From: Ostrinia nubilalis
Lineage: Eukaryota; Arthropoda; Insecta; Lepidoptera; Crambidae
DNA: 64,000 bases
Direction of reading: 5' to 3'
Assembly (NCBI RefSeq): GCF_963855985.1
Contig: NC_087104.1
Span: forward strand, 12,958,001 to 13,022,000
Shown: positions 34,201 to 44,408 of the stretch, one piece after another
How positions within the stretch are numbered: the stretch's first letter is position 1
Layout of the letters: each line of letters opens with the position of its first letter
Notes under the pieces: model-generated
Seen by the model: only the letters and a program-made list of their open reading frames with translations
Told to the model about the DNA's origin: nothing
The model's database searches: none
Translations under genes and position numbers: made by a program

Positions 34201-37200
34201 TCAAGCTAATTTGTATAATATCATTCTATGCACCAATCAAATTATTTTGTAAATAGTTTATCGTGAAATATTTTTGCCTAATGAAACATTTGGCAAACCA
34301 TACTTTGCCAAACAATAATTTGCTAAACAATAATATGCCAAAAACAACATTTGCGAATTAAAAGTTTGCAATAAGTTGTTTTGCCAAATGAAAATTTGCG
34401 AAACGTTGTTTGCGATGTGATAATTTGGGAAACGTTTTTTGGCCAAACATTAGTAATCCGTATGATTCATGTAATGCCAATCCTCGAATCGGTCGAGTTA
34501 GTGCAAGTTCAGTAGGTATGCCATCTGTTGTTTTCCAACGAATGACGTTTTTAGTGTGGATAAGATCTAAAATGAAACTCAGTGGTGGATACCTTGGCAT
34601 CAGTTTCGTTCAGTTCGATTCCTGCTAAATAACTGTTATGTTTCATTGTAACTTTTCGCCCAGCACGTAACACAGCTGCAAAAAACAGCATGGAAGATTT
34701 TGAGAATATTCAAAAGTACTTAGTTTATTTGCGTTTCAGCTAACGTCTTATCGTATCTGATAGTCTATACCCTTGTACCCTAGGTGTCCTTACCTTCGTC
34801 TAAGTCCGAAACATTCTCAAAGGTTACCCTCGGGTACAATTCACTTAGCAGCCTCATACGAGAATCATTGTTTACTTTGTACAGGATTCGGTGGTTTAGC
34901 AACGGCCTGTAAATGTCCAGGTTCACAGCGAAAAAAGTTTTGTTCTTTTTGGGCGTGGCAGTGTTGTTGTAGCCAAATGTTGTTGTTAATATTAATAGAA
35001 ACATGAAGAACGTTCCCTGTAATGTAAAATATGCTTTATTTCATTAGGAAAAATCCTACTTTACTCAATCCTTAATTATCACAACTGCAAGCTACAAAAT
35101 GCAATGCATTGGTGGTAAATTGACTTACAAATAGTATTTGACTGTATTTATAGACCCATAGGAACCTGAAATAACGTTTTATTAAAACCAGAAATTGCCT
35201 GCTATACAAAGCGGCTCCAGTTTGCTTTTGGTAGACAGGACCTGAAATAAAAAGTTTATTTCTAAAAATGATTATAAAATCTGTCTCTCATGATATTATT
35301 CTGAATGAGCAGCAGTTGCTGTGAACACCAAATTAAATTTTGTAATAGACACACCTTCTTCCTCTTCAACATCAGTAAGTGGACTTCCATCATAACCACT
35401 GCATAATCTGCAAAGATAATTATGTTTGTGTGAAGTCATATCCTGCGCAGGTCGTTGTGGATTTTATTTGAAATCTTTGGGGGAGACATTTGTCCAGAAG
35501 TGGATGTGTCATTTGGCTGAAACGAACGAACGAAGTCTTCATTCGTTGAAGTTAGTACAGAGAAAAAATCTCACTTTAAAAAGACTTCTTCAAGCGTAGA
35601 CACACCAACTCCCATTGATTCTATACCCAGTTCGGTCTTCTTGGACTCCAGTTTGGAGAAGAGACCGGGCAAGCTTTTGGTAGACGCCATAGGAATCTTG
35701 TAGAAGATGGAGTTGAACCCGCTTGCAGTGGCAGTGGCTTCGGGGACCACTGACTGGACGACACTGGTGATTGCTGCTTCCTTGGGGCTGCCAGTCGTGA
35801 TGAAGGTCAGGCGGTAGCCGGTACCTAAATGTTTATTAATTGAAAGCAGCAATAAGAAGGGAAATAATATTTATGTTGAGCAATTTTTGTCCTGTTCACA
35901 TTGCTAAAGGTATGTACGAGAAGAATCTGACAATCGTTACTCCGCAAGCTTGCAATAATGAAACACGCTCCTCTCCCTCTAATGAGAATATAGGCACCTT
36001 AGATGAGGAATGTTTGAATGACATCAAATTCTTCAGTGTGCATCTCAGCTCATTTCTGTTCTGGTCGGTGCACCCATTCGCTTAGGCATACAATTGAAGC
36101 GTGGTATATAAAGTAAGTACATATTATCATTCTGTGGTAGCACTTACCTATGGCTCTCTTGAGGTACATGGGCGTGGCGTGGCACCGCAGCTGGCCGGCG
36201 TGCAGCGCCGCCACGCGGTCGCCTAAAGCGTCAGCTTCCTCCATGAAGTGAGTCGACAGCAGCACTGTGTGGGACCCTCGCAGAGACTGAGGATAATAAG
36301 GGTCGGACGCAGAACGTCCCATTCGCATTTCGTCACGAATTCAAAAATCGTCATTCAATTTGTTCTATTCGCAAAATAGTCACATTCAGATAAGTTAAGT
36401 TGGACTATTGTTACCCGACTGGCCAAAAGGAGGCTTATTTCAAAAATGGTACACTTACTTTTATTTGAGTATTCATAACCATTTTGCGAATGGAACGGTC
36501 TGCGGGTTAAACCCGATAAAAACAGCATTAACATTAATTACTTCAAATTGCATTGCAATAGACATTGCGCCCAATCTTTTGGATATACTCCCAGTTATAA
36601 AGAGTGAAAGTGAAATAAGACCTAGAACGGTCGACAGCCCAATAGCTTCAGACATTCTTTTTGCAAAATTGGAATGTCAAAAATCGGACTTTGCTTATTT
36701 ATATCAGACACACTTCAGATATGCTTATTTTAACTCACCACAAAGATGTCCCACAGTGAACGCCTGGTCTCCACATCAAGACCCGACGTGGGCTCGTCCA
36801 GTATCAAAACATTAGCTTGCCCTGCTAACGCACATGCCAGTTGAAGTCGCCTCTTCATGCCTCCAGATAAGTCAGAACTCTGACTGTTTGCCTTTTGTTG
36901 TAAGTTAAGTTTTTCCAAAAGTTTTTCTGCCGATATGCGGGCTTCACGGTAAGTACCTTTTTTCAGCTATATCAAAATGATCAAAATAGTTATTGGAGTC
37001 ACTAATTTTCTTCTTATCTCTAATATTGCAGTACTCACCAAGGTAAAGAACATCACGTGCTCAATCACGGACACGCCGTCCAGAAACAAATTATGTTGCG
37101 GGCACATGCCGATTTGTTGCCGCGCTTCCAAAGCCTGGGACTCAATATTGTATCCGTTTACTAGCACCTGACCCTTGGTGGGTTTTAGTACACCTGGAAG

Positions 37201-40200
37201 AAGATGACCTTACATTGTGTATTTTATAGGTAGCCGTACTATGACGCTTATACGTGGTAATTGTTCAGCAAATGGCTTAGGGCACTTCTAAAGATGCTCA
37301 TCATTAGTCTAGTAGTAGTCAAGAGCTTAACCACAGAATAATAATAAGTACTACGTACAGAAGTTTTACTTCGCGAAGGTATTTAAGAAATTGTATGCTC
37401 AATGTCATTAATAATATGGTGTAATTTAGCCTGTCTCAAGAGTCAAGCACCATTTTGTTGACAAACGTCAGTGATCGGCACTGCGCCGAAGCTATAATAG
37501 GGCTGACTTCGGTAAAATGATGTGACGTGAGGTGCCAAACTGCGGAAAATGGCGGAGGAAATACATGATTTAGCATTACTTATCATGAATAATATTAACT
37601 ACTTATTTACCTCTCAGTGTCTTGAGGCAACTTAAAAAAGTACATTCTGTGTTTTTATTATTATTTAGGCAGTTAAATACTGCATAGTATTTAGTACACC
37701 ATTTTCTTTATTTTCTTCCATCATACACAAGAATACGCGTGCGTGAGTCAATGTTCGCTCGTATGTGAGGCCTTGTCGAATAGTATCCTGTAGGTGGGCC
37801 ATCGTGCGTGTTTTGTTTTCGATGTAAACTCGCGGAGATGAACAGGCCTGGCTTAACGCAGTCAGTACCTGAGGTATGGAAGCAGCATGGGAAGGCGTTT
37901 TAGGACGTTAAACGTCAGCGATACTTCAAAAATGTGCTTCAGATTTTTATACTCCTGTCACGTCATAATATGTCACGTCATAATACTTTAGGCACTGACT
38001 AAGTTAAGCGCTAGACTTGTAATAAACTACAGTTCTATATCGTTAAAGATAAATCTTTTTGATGAGATCCGGATGAAATCGGGAGAGGCCGGGGAAAAGG
38101 GGGATTTAAATTTTTTGCAACTGGAGTTGCCAAGAGGATCAAAACACAATAAGTCAGTCAGTTGGATGACTAAGAAAAAACTTGAAGATGTTGTATATAA
38201 AATAAAACCTTCAAAGTAATCCCACCAGTGATTATGGACATGAGCGTGCTCTTCCCAGCGCCGTTGTGTCCCAGAAGGATGGTAATCTCGCCCTTATAAA
38301 CTTCCAGAGACACATCGTCTACCACGCGGTTTGGGCCATACATCTGTAAAATTAAGCTTGGAGTGATTTAATCTGAAACGTGGTCCCTCCGTGGACCTGA
38401 TAAGATGGCTCAAGGTCACCCAAAGGGCGATGGAGCGGGCTATGCTCAGTGTTTCCCTGAGTGATCGAATCAGATATGAGAAGATCCGCAGGAGAACCAA
38501 AGTGACAGACACAGCTCGCAGAATTGCTAAAATCAAGTAGCAGTGGGCGGGGCACATAGCTCGTAGAGACGATGGCCGTTGGGGCAGAAAAGTTCGCGAG
38601 TGGCGACCACGGGCCGGAAGACGTAGTGTGGGCAGGCCTCCCTCTAGTTAGACAGACGTGAAGGTAGCGGGAAGAGCCTGGATGCGGGAAGCGCAGGGCT
38701 AGTCGTTATGGAATTCCTTGGAGGAGGCCTTTGTCCAGCTGTGGACGGCATTTGGCTGAAACGACCGAACGAACGATTTAATTGATGATCTCGCTCTCCA
38801 AAACCATTTGGTATTATCAGACTTAAATTAGTATACTGATCATGACTTGCTTAAGGCTTAGGATCCAACAACGTACCTTTGTGACGTTCATTATTTTGAT
38901 CCCACTTTCGAGATTCGATGGGGGCGGCTCGAAGTACTGTGGCTCTTGGATCCGAACAGCTTCCGTTTCAAGTTCATCCATCGGATCCACAGAGGCTTTA
39001 CGCCAATATGCTTTCTGAAAATGTATAGGTATGTACATACAGAACACAATTACCTATTTTAATTAAAACATAACGGGTGGCGCAACCCGTGATACACGCG
39101 TGCTGGTTTCGGATTAGGGTTTAAAGTAATTTTATCTTTTTAATGTCTAACACTGAACATACCTAAAAAGGAACAATTAATATAACAACTTCATCACAAA
39201 TAATTCAAGTTATGTACCTGGCAGAGGAAATTCCATGGCAAAGTATAAGAACCAGTGACCTGCTCAAGGTACCAACTTATCAGGAAAAATAGGGCGATGT
39301 GAATGATTTGTATTATGAACCCCAACAGAGCAGAACCCGAGTAGGGTGTGTGCGCGTCGAACATATTGCTGAAGGACAGTCCAGACTCTGCAATTAGAAT
39401 AATTTTATGCTAATCTATTTTTGGTTGAGTTGCCTTTTGTGATCATTTTGTGAACTTTTCTGCAAAGGACTCAGTGGAATAACTGCTGGCAATAGGTCAG
39501 TACAGCACAGAAGTCAATGATGGAGAATGTTGTGACAGACAACACAAGAAGAAAGTCCTCGAAAAATATAAAATAGGTAAATAATATACCTAAAGGTTGA
39601 CCTTGACGTAAAACTCACCCCCTTCGAGGTGGGTTACTTCAAATAGGATCCAAATAATCGGCGCAAAAGGTATCAGCACCCCACAAATATAAAGCGCCAC
39701 TTTGTCCAAAACTTTACCAAATGTGAATAAAACCGGTGTAGTTAGAATAAAGTATGCTATTAGTGCGTATACCGTGCTTCGTACTGTAAGGAATATAATA
39801 ATTAATCTTTATATCATCAGGTCTTTTAGTCTCCACTATAGGAGCAGGAACCATGACTTGCTCTTACTAGGGGCAAATGGAGGAGGCACATCCCTCAATC
39901 CATGGCCAAATCTCCAATTTGCCTCTGGTAAAAGTGTCAAAGAATATAAAAAAGTGTATAGAGTAAAGAGTAAAAAAAAATATCTCACCTACACATCCTA
40001 TGTAGCTAAAAGCCATGCCTGAAGAAATGATGAGGAGGAAATATAGAAGAAAAAATAAGAATACGAATAATCCTGGAGTCTTCTCTAGTAATGCTGAAGG
40101 GCCAAGTTTCATCAGAACAGTGCCTCCTATGGAGAACACCAGGCCCGGGAATAACGCGTTCAGGATGTGCGATATAAGCAGAGCTTTTGTACTCACTCCC

Positions 40201-43200
40201 GCAATCTTCATGAGCTCCTGATGTTTAAAATATCTAGATTAGGAATTGCTTGCGACACAGGCAAGGCGACGCTCTGGAAAATTGTTGTAGTTAGGTACTA
40301 TTTGATGAAAATGTTTTGAAATGTAAAGAAATACGGAACGTATGGTTTCAGGCCCGGTTTCCACCAAAGCGTTGAATAACCAATCAGTTTTCATTATTTC
40401 CACTTCTCATCCATTTTATAGAAAAAATTGACAGCCCGACCCTTCTCCGCTCCGCTTTGGTGGAAACGGATAAAAACGACTGGATCAAAAGAGATTTTTA
40501 ATTTGAAACTGAGTCTTCATATTCTTGATCTCACGGTTAGTAACTATTAGGTTAATCCTGTGAGCGGATAATTCTCAAATTGACCGATCTTTATGATATT
40601 TTGATAAGGAAGCTGTACATGAAAGTAAGTACCTGTACACCGGTGGCTTTTTCAACAATCAAACGCCCCATGAATACGTAAAACGAAGGTATCAGACCCA
40701 CATAGATTGCGAAGAAAATAAATGATGCCTTTATTACCTTCATGTCAACTAGATTTTGATTATTTGAGCGTCTCCCGCGGGGAAACTCGTGTATTATGAC
40801 ACTCTGTAATAAATAAAAAATTGCTTATTCATTTTGTACTAATAAGTTTGTTGGCGAATAAGCTGTTGATTCCAGAAAAACGTTATTTTATTTATAGGAG
40901 TTCCAGTGCACAGTGGTAAGAATGAGCAGAAGGCGAAGCCTGAAGGTACGGCTTGTTCCCAACGAGTCACACCAAAACAGTTGGGAAAAAAATCCCATCT
41001 AGTCACACCCCTACTCGTTAACCTGTATTTTCTTACTGTAAACTTTAGAGTACTTCTTATTTTGATTTGTTGTGTATTTTGTACATTGTTTCTTTATAAT
41101 ACAATGTCTTATCTTGATATTAAAGGTATTTAATGTTTGTGATCAGTACCAGTGTGACTCGTTGGGAAAAAAACTGTCCCGTCATTCATATCTGATCAAG
41201 GAAATTTTGCATTCATCTCTGTCATTTAGGAATAATTTCTGTTATAATACAGGCGAAGCCCAACTACCTGTTTCACTTCATTTCCAGTCAGCAACTCTAT
41301 GAAACTTTGGTCTATAGCCCACTGTAGTCGCATGAACGCCTCACAGTCTATTCCTGGAAAAGAATACGTTCATCATCATCATCATTATTCAGCCATAGGA
41401 CGTCCACTGCTGAACATAGGCCTCCCCCAATGATTTCCACAATGGCCGGTTGGTGGCGGCCATGATCCAAGTGCCTTCCCGCTACCTTTATGAGGTCGTT
41501 GGTCTACCTTGTGGGTGGAAGTCCTACGCTGCGTTTTCCGGTACGTGGCCTCCACTCCAGAACCTTGCTGCCCCATCGGCCGTCACTTCAGTTGTTTATT
41601 ACATGACTACTTTTTTGGGGGTTTCTTACTTACAATTTAACATAATAAGATACTTTACCGTACTGGGTATGCGGATAATGCGGAATTAAGTGCATTATAC
41701 CCTTTTCATTGCTCACAACAATGGGTTTATGCGTCTTGAACGGTGTCTTCATTCTTATGGAATAATTTAGGCTTGTGGGTGTATCGTGTTTTGGCATATT
41801 CTGAAATGAGGTCGCAATTCAGTAAATAAAAAATCCATTAAACATACAGTTAAATCAGAGATTTGTTAAAGTTCATCCGAATCCGAATTAAATAATGGGT
41901 ATATGTGTCTTATAAGAACCTTTGTATACCAACATGGAGCAATAAAGAATTTGAATTTGAACGACAATGATCATGATAAAATGTTACTTTAGGCCCAACA
42001 CCACGAGTCCCTAAATAAGGACTTACTTCGTCTGTTTTTATCAATTGTCAGGCTAACTCTTCGCTACTAAACCGAAGTTTTAGGAATAAGAAGTGGAAAT
42101 AAATTATTTCACAAACACTCACGTGAAAAACTACAACAGCTTCATCTGGCCCCATGTTCTCGGTGTATTTTAACACAGTAACGGGGTCATTAAATCCAAA
42201 ACGTCCCCGTGTTTCATTCGATCGTTTACCTGCAATATGGTAGGTGATCTAATAAAAGACTTAAAAGCTTCACAAAAGAGTGTCAGACAACATTAGAAAA
42301 CTCTCTTAAATTCAGGTCTCGCCCAAATCTAAGGTATAGGTTCCAGACCTGCCCCAGATCCTTTTACCCAGCAGTGAGAGACAGAGCATTATAAAAAAAA
42401 GATTTTTATGCTACGTAAGTTGCCTTTAATGGTGGGTATCCTAATCCTGATAATGATGATGATCACCAAGTCCACATAGATTTTTGAATAATTCCTACCA
42501 AAAAATTCTTATAACGCGAATCGCTACGGCATATGACAGTTACTGGAAAAGTTTGTTATACTCGTACCTACTTATATCATTTTATATTCTGACCTGGTAA
42601 TGTGTAAAATTCTTGCAGGTGCAGTTTGTTGCCAACCCTACTCATAAGCTTCCTGGTGAAGACCGTCTTCGGAGTGTAGAGCACAACTGGCGGCCCCAAA
42701 GTGCTTCTGAGAGAAAGTGGTCCCTAATAAAGCAATTAATAAAGGGAGTGCCTCCGCTGCCGGCGCCGGTTCCCAAAAATATGGCCATTGGGAACCGGCG
42801 GTGATGCCACGTGATACGCTGCCGACAGTCAAAAGGCTGCCGACGCTGGCACTCCAAGGCAACCGGCAACAGAGGATTGTGAAGCGCAAAAGGCCGGTGG
42901 CGTAGCTAGGTAACCAAGAGCCCTGGGGCAAATTAATAAATGGTAATATACAGGGTGAAAACGATAAGTGATCTCACTCGATTATTTCTAAACTATGCAA
43001 GATATCAAAAAAGTAGTTACTGGTCCTGAAAGTGCTTCATAAGCTCTATCAAACGGTACCAATAATAGGTTTCAGAATAAACTGGATCTATCCGAAAATT
43101 CAATGTTTTAAGCTACCTTAAATGTGCCTTATGCCCGTTTTCACCATCAATCCCTAATTTTTAAGTGACCCCTATGGTAACACATATGAGAAATTTTGTT

Positions 43201-43454
43201 TTCAAAGGGGTCACTTAAAAATTAGGGATTGATGGTGAAAACGGGCATTAACCTCATAGAACTTGAAAGTAGGTCACACTTACCGGCTTTACCATAACTT
43301 CAGAATCTAAAGGTTTATCAAGTTCCTCCCTGATAGCGAAAATTAAACCTAAAAATAACAATGGAAACACAAGTTCTAGCAGTGTACATATGAACTGTCT
43401 TTTCCTGGCCAGCCAGTGCCTCCACATCAACGTCGCTAGAATCCTCGCAAACAT
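25276..43454 (-). CDS. ABCA-B: complete ABCA3-like transporter (32 exons, 1659 aa)
   Basis: Exons: 43454-43284, 42723-42594, 42229-42123, 41800-41659, 41353-41268, 40803-40633, 40217-39989, 39783-39619, 39387-39218, 39014-38877, 38343-38226, 37193-37039, 36966-36739, 36286-36148, 35824-35575, 35407-35355, 35241-35129, 35016-34794, 34675-34593, 33488-33272, 32621-32403, 31866-31744, 31547-31338, 31061-30967, 30733-30589, 30153-30043, 29415-29279, 27649-27502, 27108-26898, 26085-25952, 25728-25640, 25545-25276. The sum is 4980 nt in one frame. TM1 is at about residues 22-42, with further TM segments in exons 6-9. NBD1: Walker [10 protein letters not shown] (528-536), LSGG (627-630), Walker [12 protein letters not shown] (D651/E652). 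The second membrane domain is in exons 17-25. NBD2: Walker [10 protein letters not shown] (1338-1346), YSGG (1438-1441), Walker B D1462/E1463. The length fits ABCA3-type lipid exporters. The start is ATG 43454, matching the ABCA-C start (LMW.H....R.FI). Several donors are weak (GTCAGA, GTTTTT, GTTGGT, GTTATT), so single exon ends could shift. It lies head to head with the first Kunitz gene, about 955 bp between ATGs. Confidence 0.93.
26411..26454. repeat. Perfect palindrome, about 21-bp arms
   Basis: Arms CTGCACTTGCTGGTCTAGGT with a 3-4 nt loop. Lies in ABCA-B intron 29. Confidence 0.85.
26555..26851 (-). mobile_element. RTE-like LINE 3' end
   Basis: Starts with a (TCA)n tail and TTTCAGCCATAGGACAT, ends ACTTTAGTTCGTTTACGG. 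Ends about 45 bp from the donor of ABCA-B exon 29 (26898). Confidence 0.75.
27672..27796. mobile_element. MITE, TACAGG(T/A)TGTCCC-type ends
   Basis: Inverted ends of about 40 bp (GTCCCAAAAAGTAGTGTCAA), 125 bp in total. It starts 22 bp upstream of the acceptor of ABCA-B exon 28 (27649). Confidence 0.65.
27833..28580. mobile_element. TIR element, TATAGCCTGACCAGGAACAT ends
   Basis: Inverted ends of about 30 bp with GGAACATAAAAACCCT; 748 bp AT-rich body with no frame. Abuts the next MITE. Confidence 0.65.
28580..28796. mobile_element. MITE, AATGAGGGCTATCGTTTT ends
   Basis: Inverted ends of about 18 bp. Contains an internal direct repeat GACAGGACCTTACTCTACAG. Confidence 0.65.
28829..29273 (+). 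mobile_element. 5'-truncated LINE 3' UTR with poly(A), inserted at a splice donor
   Basis: GC-rich sequence ending in about 18 A. TSD TTTACCTTATC at 28818-28828 and 29274-29284. The TSD is the donor of ABCA-B exon 27 (minus strand GATAAG|GTAAA); the copy beside the exon keeps it intact. The 5' end carries a 26-bp tandem duplication (CCCGCCTTAGGCAGTTCGA). Confidence 0.82.
29481..29678. mobile_element. MITE with about 85-bp arms, GGTCCGTGAGCACGTAGAAT ends
   Basis: Nearly perfect inverted repeat with a short centre; folds into a hairpin. Confidence 0.75.
30171..30315 (-). mobile_element. RTE-like LINE 3' end
   Basis: (TCA)n followed by TTTCAGCCATAGGACAT; starts 18 bp beyond the acceptor end of ABCA-B exon 26 (30153), inside intron 25. 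Confidence 0.75.
31130..31313 (+). mobile_element. Helitron-like element, 3' part
   Basis: Ends with a GC hairpin CGCGGGCGGCCG then CTAG, 25 bp from ABCA-B exon 23. Left boundary uncertain. Confidence 0.5.
31931..32055. mobile_element. MITE, TTAGTCAGTGCC ends
   Basis: Inverted ends of about 23 bp (AGTCAGTGCCTGAGGAATGG against AGTCAGTGCCAGAGGTATGG). Relatives at 37851-38010 and, as a fragment, 46893-46925. Confidence 0.6.
32622..33271. other. ABCA-B intron 20, nothing recognised
   Basis: 650 bp between exons 21 and 20 with no repeat end or coding frame that I can name. Confidence 0.35.
33659..34460. mobile_element. hAT-like non-autonomous element with many TTTGGCAAA-type subterminal repeats
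   Basis: TSD TATGATTC (33651-33658, 34461-34468), 8 bp. Ends carry GTTTGGCCAAA in inverted arrangement, followed on each side by about ten degenerate copies of TTTGGCAAA or TTTGCCAAA spaced about 20 bp apart. The centre has (GGTTA)3 and a GC-rich block. Lies in ABCA-B intron 19. The 8-bp TSD suits hAT. Confidence 0.72.
35480..35545 (+). mobile_element. LINE 3' tip, CGAACGAACG-tailed family
   Basis: GGGGGAGACATTTGTCCAG to TTTGGCTGAAACGAACGAA, about 30 bp from ABCA-B exon 15. Confidence 0.55.
36308..36504. mobile_element. MITE, GCAGA-CGT-CCATTCGCA ends
   Basis: Imperfect inverted ends of about 25 bp around an AT-rich body, in ABCA-B intron 13. Confidence 0.45.
37851..38010. mobile_element. 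MITE, GCTTAAC-CAGTCAGT family
   Basis: Inverted ends of about 20 bp; relative of 31931-32055. Confidence 0.55.
38370..38776 (+). mobile_element. LINE 3' end, CGAACGAACG-tailed family
   Basis: Same C-terminal tail type as the RTE-like pieces (WAGHIAR, GRPP) but with a distinct end GGCTGAAACGACCGAACG. Lies in ABCA-B intron 10. Confidence 0.65.
40351..40469. mobile_element. MITE, GGCCCGGTTTCCACCAAAGC ends
   Basis: Inverted ends of about 18 bp, relative of 61562-61734. Confidence 0.6.
41371..41590 (-). mobile_element. RTE-like LINE 3' end
   Basis: (TCA)n tail then TTCAGCCATAGGACGTCC, ending GCCCCATCGGCCGTCA. In ABCA-B intron 4, 17 bp from exon 5. Confidence 0.75.
43132..43247. mobile_element. 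Hairpin MITE, TGCCCGTTTTCACCATCAAT ends
   Basis: About 45-bp arms and TSD TTA (43129-43131, 43248-43250). Same family at 61428-61558. Confidence 0.82.
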
Positions 43455-44408
43455 CTGGACAACTTAACAACAGACCAGTCTAGACCACAGCATCACAATT
43501 ATAAACCACTCTAAAACAAATATTTTCGAAGTGTTAGTTAACATCGAAATTACGATTGTTACTTCACTACGAATCTCAATCTACCACTATGATCAAATTA
43601 ATGTTAAAATGATAAATTAGAATTATATGTAATATGTAATACTGGGAGCCCAAGTTGGGAGCATAGTTGACAGTTTATTTGACAGACTTGAAAAGACGTC
43701 TTCCTGACAGAAGAGTAGAGACAACCGAGAATACTCCCTTGAAGCCTTTTCGATAACAGAAGAGTATCTTCTTCTTTGCCATTCCCATTTTATTTGTGGT
43801 CGGCCATGGCACGATGGAGTCGGCCCTCCTTATCATGCGTCTCCAGACGGCTCGGTCCTGGTCTCTTGGTTGACTAGGGTCTCTTTGAGGTCCATTACTA
43901 CGGACATCCAGAATAGTATTGCAAATAAATCATTACGAGCCACCTAATCACTCAAGAGCATCCCAAGAGCCATGATTCACTGAAAAAATTACTATTTTTT
44001 ATTAAAATACCTTACGTTAGGACGCAAGTTGACGTTTTCAATAAATCTCCCAGTTAATTTCTTGCAATGTTTGGAACTAATGTTTAATTAACAGTATAAT
44101 TAACCAATTAATAAAGCAAATTCATTAACATCTGCATCCCCAGCAAGCTAATTACTCTTTAGCCGCGTTATAATTAAAATGTTGAAAATCAGCAGACAAG
44201 AAGGTAAAGTATTATACTGAAAATTATAGAAATGGAATCTAAAAGCAACTTTTTGCCCTGCTGGAGCAGCGCGGCGTTCTAATAATTTAAAAATCAAGGG
44301 CTAAATTTTAGATAGTGCTCATGCCGAGTGACGACGATGTTTTAAAGTTTTAAAGAGATAGTTACCTAATATCTTTTCATGCTTTATGCCCCACAGCACC
44401 GTGCTAAA
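43455..44408. promoter_or_regulatory. Divergent intergenic region between ABCA-B and Kunitz gene 1
   Basis: 954 bp between two opposing start codons, so it must hold the 5' ends and probably the promoters of both genes. I see no clear TATA box or initiator. A weak LINE-like piece lies near 43785-43900. Confidence 0.4.

Noticed and set aside
44379..44408. Upstream in-frame ATG as the start of Kunitz gene 1
   Set aside because: It would put ten polar residues before the hydrophobic core; starting at 44409 gives a normal signal peptide like the paralogue's.
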